Source of the DNA: Bradyrhizobium diazoefficiens
GTDB taxonomy: Bacteria; Pseudomonadota; Alphaproteobacteria; Rhizobiales; Xanthobacteraceae
Direction of reading: 5' to 3'
Length of the DNA stretch: 64,000 nt
NCBI RefSeq assembly: GCF_018129965.1
Contig: NZ_JAFCKW010000012.1
Location: forward strand, 98,715-162,714
In this document: piece after piece, positions 25,795 through 34,875 of the stretch
How the letters are laid out: every line of letters begins with the position of its first letter
Position numbering within the stretch: position 1 is the first letter of the stretch
Made by a program: the position numbers and the translations under genes
The notes under the pieces: model-generated
What the model was told of the DNA's origin: nothing
Seen by the model: the letters and a program-made list of their open reading frames with translations, nothing else
Databases searched by the model: none

Positions 25795-27165
25795 CTAGAA
25801 GGCGTATTCCGCGTAGGCCGGATCCACTGAGCCGTTCCAGGGACCGTTGAACTTCTCCAGCATCTCTTCGGCTGGCGTGCGGCCGGAATCGATGATGCGG
25901 TCGAGCGGTTCGAGGTGCCGGGTTTCGTCACGGCCGAGCTGGTCGATCCGGCCGCGCCGGCGCAGGCCGGCATGGGCCAGGACCAGGCATTCCTTGGCGA
26001 TCTCGAACAGATAGCGGTCCTTGATCCGCGCCTTGAAGCCGAAGCGCGGCACGTCGTCGCGCAAGGCCTGGCGCTCGGGCGCGGTCCAGTGCTTCGCGAG
26101 GTCCCAGGCGGCATCGAGCGACACGTCATCATAGAGCAGTCCGGCCCAGAATGCCGACAGCGCCGGCAGCCGGCCCCACGGGCCGCCATCCGAGCCGCGC
26201 ATCTCCAGATAACGCTTGAGCCGCACCTCGGGGAAGATCGTCGAAAGATGGTTGGCCCAGTCCGATAGCGTCGGACGCTCGCCGGGAAGATTGTTGTTGC
26301 GGCCCTCGAAGAAGGCACGGAACGAGGAGCCCGACACGTCGATATAGTCGTCGCCGCGCTTGACGAAATACATGGGCACGTCGAGCGCGTAGTCGACGTA
26401 GCGCTCGAAGCCCATGCCGTCCTCGAACGCCCAGGGCATCATGCCGGCGCGCGCATTGTCGGTGTCGCGCCAGATCTCGGAGCGGAAGGAGAGGAAGCCG
26501 TTCGGCTTGCCCTCGGTGAACGGCGAATTGGCGAACAGGGCGGTCGCGACCGGCTGCAGCGCGAGCGAGACGCGCAGCTTCTTGACCATGTCGGCTTCGG
26601 ACGAGAAGTCGAGATTGGTCTGCACCGTGCAGGTCCGGTACATCATGTCGAGGCCGTATTGGCCGACCTTCGGCATGTAGCCGGTCATGATCTTGTACCT
26701 GCCCTTCGGCATCACCGGAATGTCGGCGCGCGACCAGGACGGGGTCATGCCGAGGCCGAGGAAGCCGATGCCGAGCGGGGTCGCGATCTCGCGCACTTGC
26801 GCCAGATGCGCCATCAGCTCGCTCTGGGTCTGGTGCACGTTCTCGACCGGCGCTCCGGAGAGCTCGAACTGTCCGCCGGGCTCCAGCGAGATCGCACCGC
26901 CGCCGGTGACGTCGTAGAGGCCGATGATGTTGCCTTTCTCCATGATCGGCTCCCAGCCGAGCAGGAGCTTCATGCCCTCGAGCAGCGCGCCGATGCCGCG
27001 GGCGCCTTCGTAGGGCACCGGGCGGTGGCCCTCGAGCGTGAACGGCGTCTTCTCGTGCTCGGTGCCCATGCGGAATTCGGACGGGTCCTTGCAGCCGCCC
27101 TCGAACCAGGCGACGAGCTCGTCGCGCGAGTGCAGCGGCGTCATATCGATCTGGTCTCGCGCCAT
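25795..27165 (-). CDS. gshA: Glutamate-cysteine ligase, proteobacterial/plant-type
   Basis: It catalyses the ATP-dependent first step of glutathione synthesis, joining glutamate and cysteine. The 456-residue sequence matches the alphaproteobacterial/plant GCL type: FRMGTEHEKTPF (metal and ATP), ISLEPGGQFELSGAP, TCTVQTNLDFSSEADM and RGSDGGPWGRLPALSAFW. It stands close to a glutathione S-transferase gene and a MarR regulator, so a glutathione-related context is plausible, but it has its own gap of about 100 bases from the MarR gene and may be transcribed separately. Confidence 0.96.
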   Translation of the reverse strand: MARDQIDMTPLHSRDELVAWFEGGCKDPSEFRMGTEHEKTPFTLEGHRPVPYEGARGIGALLEGMKLLLGWEPIMEKGNIIGLYDVTGGGAISLEPGGQFELSGAPVENVHQTQSELMAHLAQVREIATPLGIGFLGLGMTPSWSRADIPVMPKGRYKIMTGYMPKVGQYGLDMMYRTCTVQTNLDFSSEADMVKKLRVSLALQPVATALFANSPFTEGKPNGFLSFRSEIWRDTDNARAGMMPWAFEDGMGFERYVDYALDVPMYFVKRGDDYIDVSGSSFRAFFEGRNNNLPGERPTLSDWANHLSTIFPEVRLKRYLEMRGSDGGPWGRLPALSAFWAGLLYDDVSLDAAWDLAKHWTAPERQALRDDVPRFGFKARIKDRYLFEIAKECLVLAHAGLRRRGRIDQLGRDETRHLEPLDRIIDSGRTPAEEMLEKFNGPWNGSVDPAYAEYAF

Positions 27166-27267
27166 ATCAAACTCTAATCAAAAGGGCGCTTCGATCGAAG
27201 GCGCGCGGGTGACAGGGGCGGCCCGCGAACCCATGGGGTACACGGACGAACTGGGTTTGCCGCGCGA

Positions 27268-27765
27268 TCATCGCGACGGCGAGGTTTCGTTGACGTTGAC
27301 GACGGGCGGCAACTTCATCTCGCCGCACGAACATCCCAGCCGGTCGAGCAGGCCGCTGAGCTTGACCGCATCCGCATCCGACAGTTTGGAGCCGACATAT
27401 TTCTCGATCGCGGCGGAGTAGGCGCCCCACATCCGCTTCTGCAACTCGCGGCCCGCTTCCGTGATCTCCACGAACTGGCCGCGCTTGTCGATCTTGCACT
27501 CGCGCCGGGAGGCGAGCCCCTCGTCGACCAGGCGATCGATCAGGCGCGAGGTCGAATATTGCGGGATCAGCATCTGCCGCTCGAGTTCCACCGGCCGCAA
27601 TTCGCCGGACGGCGCCCGCGACAGTTCGAGCAGAGCGTCGTACCAGGCCAGCGGCGGGAAGCCCGCCTTCTTCAGGTCCTGCTCGACGCAATCGAGCACG
27701 CGGCTCTGCACCCGCATCAGGCGGATCCAGGCGGAAGTGGCCTCGGTCGATGGTTTACGTTTCAT
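27268..27765 (-). CDS. MarR family transcriptional regulator
   Basis: A 165-residue winged-helix regulator. The recognition region is VELERQMLIPQYSTSRLIDR, followed by the wing ECKIDKRGQFVEITEAG. The C-terminus contains CSCGE, a cysteine pair in a family where cysteines often sense oxidants or electrophiles. It diverges from the glutathione S-transferase gene, and two copies of an ATGCA-type palindrome lie between them (27806-27817 and 27833-27844), so it probably represses that gene and itself. The ATG at 27763-27765 is preferred to a TTG at 27777. Confidence 0.92.
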   Translation of the reverse strand: MKRKPSTEATSAWIRLMRVQSRVLDCVEQDLKKAGFPPLAWYDALLELSRAPSGELRPVELERQMLIPQYSTSRLIDRLVDEGLASRRECKIDKRGQFVEITEAGRELQKRMWGAYSAAIEKYVGSKLSDADAVKLSGLLDRLGCSCGEMKLPPVVNVNETSPSR

Positions 27766-27805
27766 GGTCCCGCTCAAACTCGTCGCCCGTCTCTTACCCC
27801 ACTCG

Positions 27806-27817
27806 ATGCACCTGCAT
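27806..27817. promoter_or_regulatory. Candidate MarR operator, copy 1
   Basis: The sequence atgcacctgcat is a near-perfect palindrome (ATGCA/TGCAT arms). It lies 40 bases before the MarR start, and its centre is 27 bases from that of the second copy. Confidence 0.6.
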
Positions 27818-27831
27818 CAATCTTGCTATTT

Positions 27832-27845
27832 CATGCAGCTGCATG
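27832..27845. promoter_or_regulatory. Candidate MarR operator, copy 2
   Basis: The sequence catgcagctgcatg is a perfect 14-base palindrome sharing the ATGCA/TGCAT arms of copy 1. It lies 45 bases before the transferase start, where a bound repressor could block its promoter. Confidence 0.65.
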
Positions 27846-27890
27846 TAGGCGTAATTTCGCCTGAGCCAAGCCAAAAGAGGAGGAAACTCC

Positions 27891-28504
27891 ATGAAACTCT
27901 ATTACTCGCCCGGCGCCTGCTCCCTGTCTCCCCACATCGCCCTTCTGGAAGCCGGCCTGCCCTATGAGCTGGTCAAGGTCGATCTTCGGGCCAAGAAGCT
28001 CGAAAATGGTGAGGATTATCTGAAGCTGAACCCCAAGGGCCAAGTCCCCGCGCTGGGCCTTGATAGCGGTGAGATCGTGACCGAAGGTCCGGTCATTGTC
28101 CAGTTGATCGCCGATCAGGCGGCAGCCAAGGGACTGGCGCCGGCCCGCGACAGTTCCGAGCGCTACAAGCTGCTCGAATGGCTGAACTTCCTCACCTCGG
28201 AGGTCCACAAGAGCTTCGGCCCCTTGTTCGCGCCGGCGCTGAACGACGAGGCCAAGGCGTTCTTCAAGGACCGCGTCATGGGCAAGCTGAAATATATCGA
28301 CAGCCAGCTCGCCGGTCGCGATTACCTGATGGGCAAGCAGTTCACGGTCGCCGACGGCTACCTCTTTACGATGTTGACCTGGGGTGACCGGATGAAGTTC
28401 GACTTCTCGGCGATGCCGAACCTCGCGCCTACAAGGCCCGCGTCGCCGCGCGCCCGCAGGTGCAGGAAGCCTTGAAGAAGGAAGGGCTGGCGCAGGCCGC
28501 CTGA
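27891..28504 (+). pseudogene. gstA: Glutathione S-transferase with C-terminal frameshift
   Basis: A GstA-type glutathione S-transferase: N-terminal thioredoxin fold MKLYYSPGACSLSPHIALLE, substrate-binding LNPKGQVPALGLDSGEIVTE, and C-terminal helices with FTVADGYLFTMLTWGDRM. Reading in the first frame ends at 28475 with an atypical tail (APTRPASPRARRCRKP). Inserting one base in cctcgcgcctac (about 28424-28428, where ctcgcGgcctac would be expected) restores a normal ending, YKARVAARPQVQEALKKEG then LAQAA, to the stop at 28502-28504. This is a single-base deletion in the last 25 codons, or a sequencing error. The catalytic part is intact, so partial function is possible. A good terminator follows the restored stop. 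Confidence 0.85.
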
Positions 28505-28526
28505 GGCCTGCCCCCCACGCACAGAG

Positions 28527-28558
28527 AAAAGGCCGGAACGATTGCTCCGGCCTTTTTT
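28527..28558 (+). terminator. Rho-independent terminator after gstA
   Basis: The arms aaaaggccgga and tccggcctttt pair perfectly around an 8-base loop, with T-residues to 28558. It is placed correctly for the frame-restored gstA stop and may also serve the convergent fad gene. Confidence 0.88.
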
Positions 28559-28579
28559 GTTGTCTGCGCGACCTGCGGA

Positions 28580-30793
28580 TCAGGCCGCCGACTTCTTCGG
28601 TGCAAAGCGGTCGTAGAAAGTCTCCCCCTTCGCGGCCATCTCCTCGAGCAATTTCGGCGGGGTGAAGCGCGAGCCGTACTTCGCCTCGAGCTTGTGGCAG
28701 AGCTCGACGAACTTCTTGGTGCCCATGAAGTCGATATAGGACAGCGTGCCGCCGGTGAACGGCGCGAAGCCGAAACCGAGGATCGAGCCGACATCAGCCT
28801 CGCGCGGATCGGTGATGACGTGATCCTCGACCGTGCGTGCGGCTTCCACCGCCTGCACCACCAGGAAGCGCTGCTTCAGTTCCTCGATGTCGAGCGTATC
28901 GGGGTCGAGCTGCTTGGGCTGCAAGGCCGAGAGGCCCGGCCACAGGCTCTTCTGGCCCTTGCCCTTCTCGGGGTAGTCGTAAAAGCCCTTGCTGTTCTTG
29001 CGACCGAGCCGGCCCTGCTTCTCGACCAGTTCGACCATCAGCTTCTTCTGATCGGGGTTGATGGCGTTGGGGCCGAGATCGGCTTCCGTCGCCTTCATGA
29101 TCTTGAGGCCGAGGTCGAGTGCGACTTCGTCCGACAGCGAGAGCGGGCCGACGGGCATGCCGGCCATCTTGGCGCAGTTCTCGATCATCGCGGGCGGCAC
29201 GCCTTCGAGGAACATTTCGTTGCCTTCGGCGACGTAGCGGCCGACGCAGCGGTTAGCGAAGAAGCCGCGGCTGTCGTTCACGACGATCGGCGTCTTGCCG
29301 ATCTGGCGGACGTAATCGAGCGCGGTCGCGAGCGCGACGTCGCCGGTGTTCTTGCCCTTGATGATCTCGACCAGCATCATCTTCTCGACCGGCGAGAAGA
29401 AGTGGATGCCGACGAACTTGCCCTGGTCCTTGAACCCCTCGGCCAGCGAGGTGATCGGCAGCGTCGAGGTGTTCGACGCGAAGATCACGTCCGGCTTCAT
29501 ATGCTCCTGCGCCTTGGCGAAGGTCTCCGCCTTGACCTTGCGGTCCTCGAACACGGCCTCGATGACGAGGTCAACGTCCTTGAGCGCGGCATAGTCGGCA
29601 GTCGCCGTGATGCGCGCGAGCAGGGCTTCCGCATCGGCAGGCTTGGCGCGGCCCTTCTTGATCTGCTCCTCGATCACCTTCTGTGCATGCGCCTTGCCCT
29701 TGTCGGCGCTCTCCTGGTCGCGGTCGATCAGGACGACGTCGAGGCCGGCGCGGGCCGAGACGTAGCCAACGCTGGCACCCATGAAGCCGGCGCCGATCAC
29801 GGCGATCTTCTTCACCTTGGTCGGGGCCACGTCCTTCGGACGGCGCGCGCCCTTGTTGAGCTCCTGCATCGACAGGAACAGGCTGCGGATCATCGCCGCC
29901 GCTTCCTTCGAACGCAGCACCGAGGTGAAGTAACGCGACTCGACGCGCAGCGCGGCGTCGATCGGCAGCTGCAGGCCTTCATAGACGCAGCTCATGATGG
30001 CGCGCGCGGCCGGATAATTGTCGTAGGTTTCGCGGCGGTAGATGGCGTTGCCGGCCGGGAACATCATCATGCCCGCCTTCGAGAACACCGGACCGCCGGG
30101 CAGCTTGAAGCCCTTCTCGTCCCAGGGCGCGACGGCCTTGCCGCCGCCCTTGATCCAATCCTTCGCGGCCTTGACGAGGTCGGCCGCCGGGACGATGGCG
30201 TGAATGAGGTTCAGCGCCTTGGCCTTCTCGACCGTCACCGGGTCACCCTTGAGCAGGATGGTCATGGCGTCCTGCGGCTGCACCAGGCGCGGCACGCGCT
30301 GGGTGCCGCCGGCGCCGGGGAACAGGCCGACCTTGACCTCGGGCAGGCCGAGGCGCGTCTTGGGATTCTCCGCCGCCACGCGATAGTGGCAACACAGCGT
30401 GATCTCGAAGCCGCCGCCGAGCGCGAGGCCGTTGATCGCGGCCGCCCAGGGCTTGCCCGAGGTCTCGATCGAGCGCAGCACCTGCGAGAAGCGGCGGCTC
30501 TGCTCGAACAGCATCTGGTTCGCCGCGGTCTCGCCCTGGTCCTTGAACACCTTGGCGTAGGCCTGGTTCATGCCTTCGAGCATCGACAGGTCGGCACCGG
30601 CGCAGAATGCCTCCTTGGCGGAGGTGATGACCACGCCCTTGACCGCGGCGTCGGCGGTCGTCTGCTTGACGATCGCATCGAGCTCGCTGGTCGAGGTTTC
30701 GTCGAGCACGTTCATCGAGCGCCCCGGAATGTCCCAGGTCACGAGGGCGATGCCGTCGGAATCGGTCTCGAGTTTAAAATTGGTGTACGTCAT
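28580..30793 (-). CDS. Multifunctional fatty-acid oxidation protein (enoyl-CoA hydratase / 3-hydroxyacyl-CoA dehydrogenase)
   Basis: A 737-residue FadJ/FadB-type alpha subunit for two steps of beta-oxidation. The N-terminal crotonase domain (about 1-200) has AKEAFCAGADLSML and GLPEVKVGLFPGAGGTQRVP with the catalytic glutamate. The dehydrogenase domain begins at about 325 with the Rossmann motif IGAGFMGASVGYVSARAG, the catalytic GIHFFSPVEKM and a C-terminal helical pair (GFYDYPEKGKGQKSLWPGL). A thiolase and a long acyl-CoA dehydrogenase lie on the same strand upstream, separated by an EAL gene on the other strand, so it is not in one operon with them. A ribosome site (aagga) precedes the ATG. 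Confidence 0.95.
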   Translation of the reverse strand: MTYTNFKLETDSDGIALVTWDIPGRSMNVLDETSTSELDAIVKQTTADAAVKGVVITSAKEAFCAGADLSMLEGMNQAYAKVFKDQGETAANQMLFEQSRRFSQVLRSIETSGKPWAAAINGLALGGGFEITLCCHYRVAAENPKTRLGLPEVKVGLFPGAGGTQRVPRLVQPQDAMTILLKGDPVTVEKAKALNLIHAIVPAADLVKAAKDWIKGGGKAVAPWDEKGFKLPGGPVFSKAGMMMFPAGNAIYRRETYDNYPAARAIMSCVYEGLQLPIDAALRVESRYFTSVLRSKEAAAMIRSLFLSMQELNKGARRPKDVAPTKVKKIAVIGAGFMGASVGYVSARAGLDVVLIDRDQESADKGKAHAQKVIEEQIKKGRAKPADAEALLARITATADYAALKDVDLVIEAVFEDRKVKAETFAKAQEHMKPDVIFASNTSTLPITSLAEGFKDQGKFVGIHFFSPVEKMMLVEIIKGKNTGDVALATALDYVRQIGKTPIVVNDSRGFFANRCVGRYVAEGNEMFLEGVPPAMIENCAKMAGMPVGPLSLSDEVALDLGLKIMKATEADLGPNAINPDQKKLMVELVEKQGRLGRKNSKGFYDYPEKGKGQKSLWPGLSALQPKQLDPDTLDIEELKQRFLVVQAVEAARTVEDHVITDPREADVGSILGFGFAPFTGGTLSYIDFMGTKKFVELCHKLEAKYGSRFTPPKLLEEMAAKGETFYDRFAPKKSAA

Positions 30794-30904
30794 GAGGCGG
30801 TTTCCTTATGTGCGGAGCCGAACTTTGTTACGGGACGTTAAGCTGTGATCTATAGGTTTTTTCGATCACGCGAAATCTATGCGGTCGAAGGAATCGAGCA
30901 GACG

Positions 30905-31678
30905 ATGAGTTCCAGTTGCGCTGGATGCAGCGAAGACATTGATCTTCCGTTCGAATTCAAAATGGCGTTCCAACCGATCGTCGACGTCGGCGCGCATCGG
31001 GTGTGGGGTTACGAAGCATTGGTGCGCGGCGCGAACGGCGAGTCTGCGTTCTCCGTCCTCAGCCAGGTGTCCGACGAGTTGCGCTACCGGTTCGACCAGG
31101 CCGCGCGCGTCATGGCGATCGAGACCGCGGGCCGGCTGTTCGAACGGCAGGATCTGCGGCTGTCGATCAATTTCATGCCCAACGCGGTCTACGAGCCGAG
31201 CGCCTGCATCCGGAAGTCGCTCGCCGCCGCCAAGCGCGCCCAGTTCCCGCACCAGAACCTGATGTTCGAGTTCACCGAGAACGAACGAATGGCCGATGCC
31301 GCTCATGTGCAGCGGATCGTCGAGGCCTATCGCGAGCTCGGATTCTGGACCGCGCTGGACGATTTCGGCGCCGGCTATGCCGGCCTCGGCCTGCTGTCGC
31401 GGCTTCAGCCGGATCTGATCAAAATCGATATGGAGCTTCTGCGCGACATCCATCTCAGCCGGAGCAAGCAGGCGATCGTCAGCGGCATCGTCGGAATCGC
31501 GCGCCAACTCGACATCACCGTCCTCGCCGAGGGCGTCGAAAACGAATCCGAACTCACGGTGTTGCGCGCGGCCGGCATTTCGCTGTTTCAGGGTTACCAT
31601 TTCGCCAAACCTGCCTTGATGGCGCTGCCGGACGTTCCGTTCCTGACGTCACCCGTCACGCTGCGCGCCGCCGGGTAA
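30905..31678 (+). CDS. Stand-alone EAL domain cyclic-di-GMP phosphodiesterase
   Basis: A protein of 257 residues with only an EAL domain, predicted to hydrolyse cyclic-di-GMP to pGpG in the cytoplasm. Active-site positions are kept: YEALVRG, LSINFMP, FEFTENERM, ALDDFGAGYAGLGLL, LIKIDMELL, VLAEGVENESE and FQGYHFAKPA. The N-terminus is short and cysteine-bearing (SSSCAGCSED), a CxxC pair that could bind metal or sense redox. The ATG at 30905 is preferred to an ATG at 30845 that would add 20 residues. It is placed between two beta-oxidation genes on the opposite strand and diverges from the multifunctional gene with a gap of about 110 bases. Confidence 0.92.
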   Translation: MSSSCAGCSEDIDLPFEFKMAFQPIVDVGAHRVWGYEALVRGANGESAFSVLSQVSDELRYRFDQAARVMAIETAGRLFERQDLRLSINFMPNAVYEPSACIRKSLAAAKRAQFPHQNLMFEFTENERMADAAHVQRIVEAYRELGFWTALDDFGAGYAGLGLLSRLQPDLIKIDMELLRDIHLSRSKQAIVSGIVGIARQLDITVLAEGVENESELTVLRAAGISLFQGYHFAKPALMALPDVPFLTSPVTLRAAG

Positions 31679-31768
31679 GCCCGCCGATTCCCGGCCAAAG
31701 CCAATCGTGCCCGCCGGGAAGCGGGAGCGAGGTGGAAACGGCATTGCTGTTCGTTTCCACCCGAGGCC

Positions 31769-32977
31769 TCAAACGCGTTCGATGATGGTCGCGGTGCCCA
31801 TGCCGCCGCCGATGCACAGCGTCACGAGGGCGGTAGATTTGTTGATGCGCTCGAGCTCGTCGAGCACGGTGCCCAGGATCATTGCGCCGGTGGCCCCGAG
31901 CGGATGGCCGAGCGCGATGGCGCCGCCGTTGACGTTGATCTTGGCGCTGTCGATGTCGAAGGCCTGAATGTAGCGCAGCACCACCGAAGCGAAGGCCTCG
32001 TTGAGCTCGAACAGGTCGATGTCCGACTTCTTCATGCCGGAGCGCGCGAACAGCTTCTCGGTGACGTCGACCGGACCGGTCAGCATCATCGCCGGTTCGG
32101 AACCGATGTTGGCAAACGCGCGGATCTTGGCGCGCGGCTTCAGGCCGTACTTGGCTGCGGCCTCCTTGCTGCCGAGCAGCACGGCGCCGGCGCCATCGAC
32201 GATGCCCGACGAGTTGCCGGCATGGTGCACGTAATTGACGCGCTCGATCTCCGGATGCGACTGGATCGCGACGCCGTCGAAGCCGCCCATCTGCGCCATC
32301 ATCGTGAACGACGGCTGCAGCTGCGCCAGCGACTGCATCGTGGTGGTGGGACGCATATGCTCGTCCTTGGCGAGGATGGTGAGGCCGTTGATGTCCTTGA
32401 CCGGAACGACCGACTTGTCGAAGCGGCCCTCGTCCCAGGCCTTGGCGGCGCGCTGCTGGCTCTGCACGGCGTAGGCATCGACGTCGTCACGGGAGAAGCC
32501 ATACTTCGTGGCGATCAGATCGGCCGAGACGCCCTGCGGCATGCAATAGGTCGGCACGGCAATGGACGGATCCATCGCCCAGGCGCCGCCCGAGGCGAGC
32601 ATTCCGACCCGGCTCATCGATTCCGCACCTCCACCGATCACGAGTTCATGCTGCCCGCTCATGATCTGGGCTGCGCCGAAGTTCACGGCGTCGAGACCGG
32701 AGGCGCAGAAGCGACTGATCTGTACGCCCGGCACTTTCTCGCCAAGACCCGCTTTGAGCGCAGCGAAGCGTGCCATGTCCGAGCCGGCCTCGCCCACGGG
32801 ATCGACGATGCCCAGCACGACGTCGTCGACGGAATCCTCAGGCAGGTTGTTGCGTTCCTTCAGCGCCTGCAGCGGCACGGTGGCGAGTGCGAGCGCAGTC
32901 ACCTCGTGCAGCGAACCGTCGGCCTTGCCGCGACCGCGGGGGGTGCGGACGTGATCGTAGATATAGGCATCTGCCAT
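31769..32977 (-). CDS. Acetyl-CoA C-acyltransferase (thiolase), FadA-like
   Basis: Catalyses the last step of beta-oxidation, cleaving 3-ketoacyl-CoA with CoA. The 402 residues show the acylated cysteine in QISRFCASGLDAVNFG, the NEAFA motif (LFELNEAFASVVLRY), GGAIALGHPLGATGA and the proton-donor cysteine in TLCIGGGMGTA. The ATG at 32975-32977 has an aggagg-type ribosome site just upstream; longer frames run into the neighbouring gene and are not used. It follows the acyl-CoA dehydrogenase gene by 68 bases on the same strand, so the two probably form an operon. Confidence 0.96.
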   Translation of the reverse strand: MADAYIYDHVRTPRGRGKADGSLHEVTALALATVPLQALKERNNLPEDSVDDVVLGIVDPVGEAGSDMARFAALKAGLGEKVPGVQISRFCASGLDAVNFGAAQIMSGQHELVIGGGAESMSRVGMLASGGAWAMDPSIAVPTYCMPQGVSADLIATKYGFSRDDVDAYAVQSQQRAAKAWDEGRFDKSVVPVKDINGLTILAKDEHMRPTTTMQSLAQLQPSFTMMAQMGGFDGVAIQSHPEIERVNYVHHAGNSSGIVDGAGAVLLGSKEAAAKYGLKPRAKIRAFANIGSEPAMMLTGPVDVTEKLFARSGMKKSDIDLFELNEAFASVVLRYIQAFDIDSAKINVNGGAIALGHPLGATGAMILGTVLDELERINKSTALVTLCIGGGMGTATIIERV

Positions 32978-33045
32978 GGGAGCCTCCTGATTGCGGTTAT
33001 TTGTTACGATCGGGACGCGATCGAGATCCTGGTGAAGCGAAATCC

Positions 33046-34836
33046 TCAGAAAGCCTCCGCCGCCAATTCCATGATGGTGGTGGAGCCGGCCTGGATGCGC
33101 GCGAGATTGGCGGCGGTCTCCGGCAGCAACCGTTCCATGAAGAAGCGGCCGGTGACGAGCTTGGTCGACAGATAGGGCGTCGCTCCGCTCTCGGCAATCT
33201 TCGCCTGCGTCACCTTCGCCATCTTCGCCCACATATAGCCGAGGGCGACGAAGCCGAAGAGATGCAGGTAATCGGTTGCGGCGGCGCCGGCATTGTCCGG
33301 CTTCATCATCGCGTTTTGCATCAGCCAGGTGGTAGCCTGCTGGAGATGGCCGAGCGAGGCCGACAGCGGGGTGATGAAGGGCTTCAGCGCCTCGTCGCCG
33401 CCGTTCTCCTTGGCGAACGCGCCGACCTCGCCGAAGAAGGCCATGATGGCACGGCCGCCGTCGCGCGGCAGCTTGCGGCCGACGAGGTCGAGCGCCTGGA
33501 TGCCGTTGGCGCCTTCATAAATCATGGCGATACGGGCATCGCGCACGAACTGCTCCATGCCGTATTCGGCGATGTAGCCGTGGCCGCCATACATCTGCTG
33601 CGCCTGCACCGCGTTGGAAAAGCCGTAATCGGTGAGGAAGCCCTTCAGCACCGGCGTCATCAGGCCCATGTGGTCGTCGGCGGCCTGGCGGTCCTTGGCA
33701 TCCTCGGAGCGGTGGGCGACGTCGCTCTTGAGCGCAGTCCAGATCACGAAGGCGCGCGCGGCCTCGTTGAAGGCGCGGATCGAGAGCAGCGTGCGGCGCA
33801 CGTCGGGATGCACGATGATCGGGTCGGCCTGCTTGTCCGGCGCCTTGGCGCCGGTGAGCGAGCGGCCCTGGATTCGCTCGCGGGCATAGGCGGCCGCGTT
33901 CTGGTAGGCGACCTCCGACTGCGCGAGGCCCTGGACGGCGACGCCGAGCCGGGCTTCGTTCATCATCACGAACATGCCCTGCATGCCCTTGTTCTCTTCG
34001 CCGATCAGCCAGCCGGTGGCGTTGTCGTAGTTCATCACGCAGGTGGCATTGCCGTGGATGCCCATCTTGTGCTCGAGCGAACCGCAGACCACGCCATTGC
34101 GTGCGCCGACGGAGCCATCGGCATTGACCAGGAATTTCGGCACCACGAACAGCGACACGCCCTTGATGCCGGCGGGTGCGCCCTCGATGCGGGCGAGCAC
34201 GAGATGGATGATGTTGGGAGCAAGGTCATGCTCGCCGGCCGAGATGAAGATCTTGGTGCCCGAGATCTTGAAGCTGCCGTTGGGCTGGCGCACCGCCTTG
34301 GTGCGGAGCATGCCGAGATCGGTGCCGCATTGCGGCTCGGTCAGGTTCATGGTGCCGGTCCATTCGCCCGCCACCATCTTCGGCACGTAGGTCTTCTTCT
34401 GCTCCGGCGAGCCGTGGACGATCAGCGCCGCGGTCGCGCCCATGGTGAGGCCGCCATACATCGAGAACGCCATGTTGGCCGAGCACTGGAATTCGTTGAC
34501 CGCCTGGCTCAGCGTGACGGGGAGACCCTGTCCGCCATATTCTGTCGGCGCCGACAGGCCGAGCCAGCCGCCTTCGGCGACCTGCCTGAATGCGTCCTTG
34601 AAACCGGTCGGCGTGGTGACGCTGCCGTCCTCGGCGCGCTTGCAGCCTTCGAGATCGCCCGCCCGGTTGAGCGGCTGCAGCACCTCTTCGGCGAGCTTGG
34701 CGGCTTCGCCGAGGATGGCCTCGCGCACGTCGCTCGATGCGTCGGAAAAGCCGGCCAGATTGTCGTAGCGGTCGATCTGGAAGACGTCGTTGAGCAGGAA
34801 GTTCACGTCTTCGACGGGGGCTTTATAGATCGGCAT
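33046..34836 (-). CDS. Acyl-CoA dehydrogenase with extra C-terminal domain
   Basis: A FAD enzyme for the first step of fatty acyl-CoA oxidation. At 596 residues it is of the long class, with an extra C-terminal helical domain (DmdC/AcdA-like). Motifs: MNLTEPQCGTDLGMLRTKAV (substrate and FAD), KISGTKIFISAGEHDL, YGGHGYIAEYGMEQFVRDAR and MIYEGANGIQALDLVGRKL with the catalytic glutamate. It is probably the first gene of a two-gene operon with the thiolase. The acyl chain specificity cannot be told; 3-methylmercaptopropionyl-CoA is a possible substrate for this class. Confidence 0.95.
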   Translation of the reverse strand: MPIYKAPVEDVNFLLNDVFQIDRYDNLAGFSDASSDVREAILGEAAKLAEEVLQPLNRAGDLEGCKRAEDGSVTTPTGFKDAFRQVAEGGWLGLSAPTEYGGQGLPVTLSQAVNEFQCSANMAFSMYGGLTMGATAALIVHGSPEQKKTYVPKMVAGEWTGTMNLTEPQCGTDLGMLRTKAVRQPNGSFKISGTKIFISAGEHDLAPNIIHLVLARIEGAPAGIKGVSLFVVPKFLVNADGSVGARNGVVCGSLEHKMGIHGNATCVMNYDNATGWLIGEENKGMQGMFVMMNEARLGVAVQGLAQSEVAYQNAAAYARERIQGRSLTGAKAPDKQADPIIVHPDVRRTLLSIRAFNEAARAFVIWTALKSDVAHRSEDAKDRQAADDHMGLMTPVLKGFLTDYGFSNAVQAQQMYGGHGYIAEYGMEQFVRDARIAMIYEGANGIQALDLVGRKLPRDGGRAIMAFFGEVGAFAKENGGDEALKPFITPLSASLGHLQQATTWLMQNAMMKPDNAGAAATDYLHLFGFVALGYMWAKMAKVTQAKIAESGATPYLSTKLVTGRFFMERLLPETAANLARIQAGSTTIMELAAEAF

Positions 34837-34875
34837 GGTGGTCTCCCGGCATGATCTCTGAAGGAGTGGAATTCT

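Noticed and set aside
28694..30841. A 715-codon plus-strand frame across the multifunctional beta-oxidation gene
   Set aside because: Antisense shadow; the minus-strand gene has all catalytic motifs.
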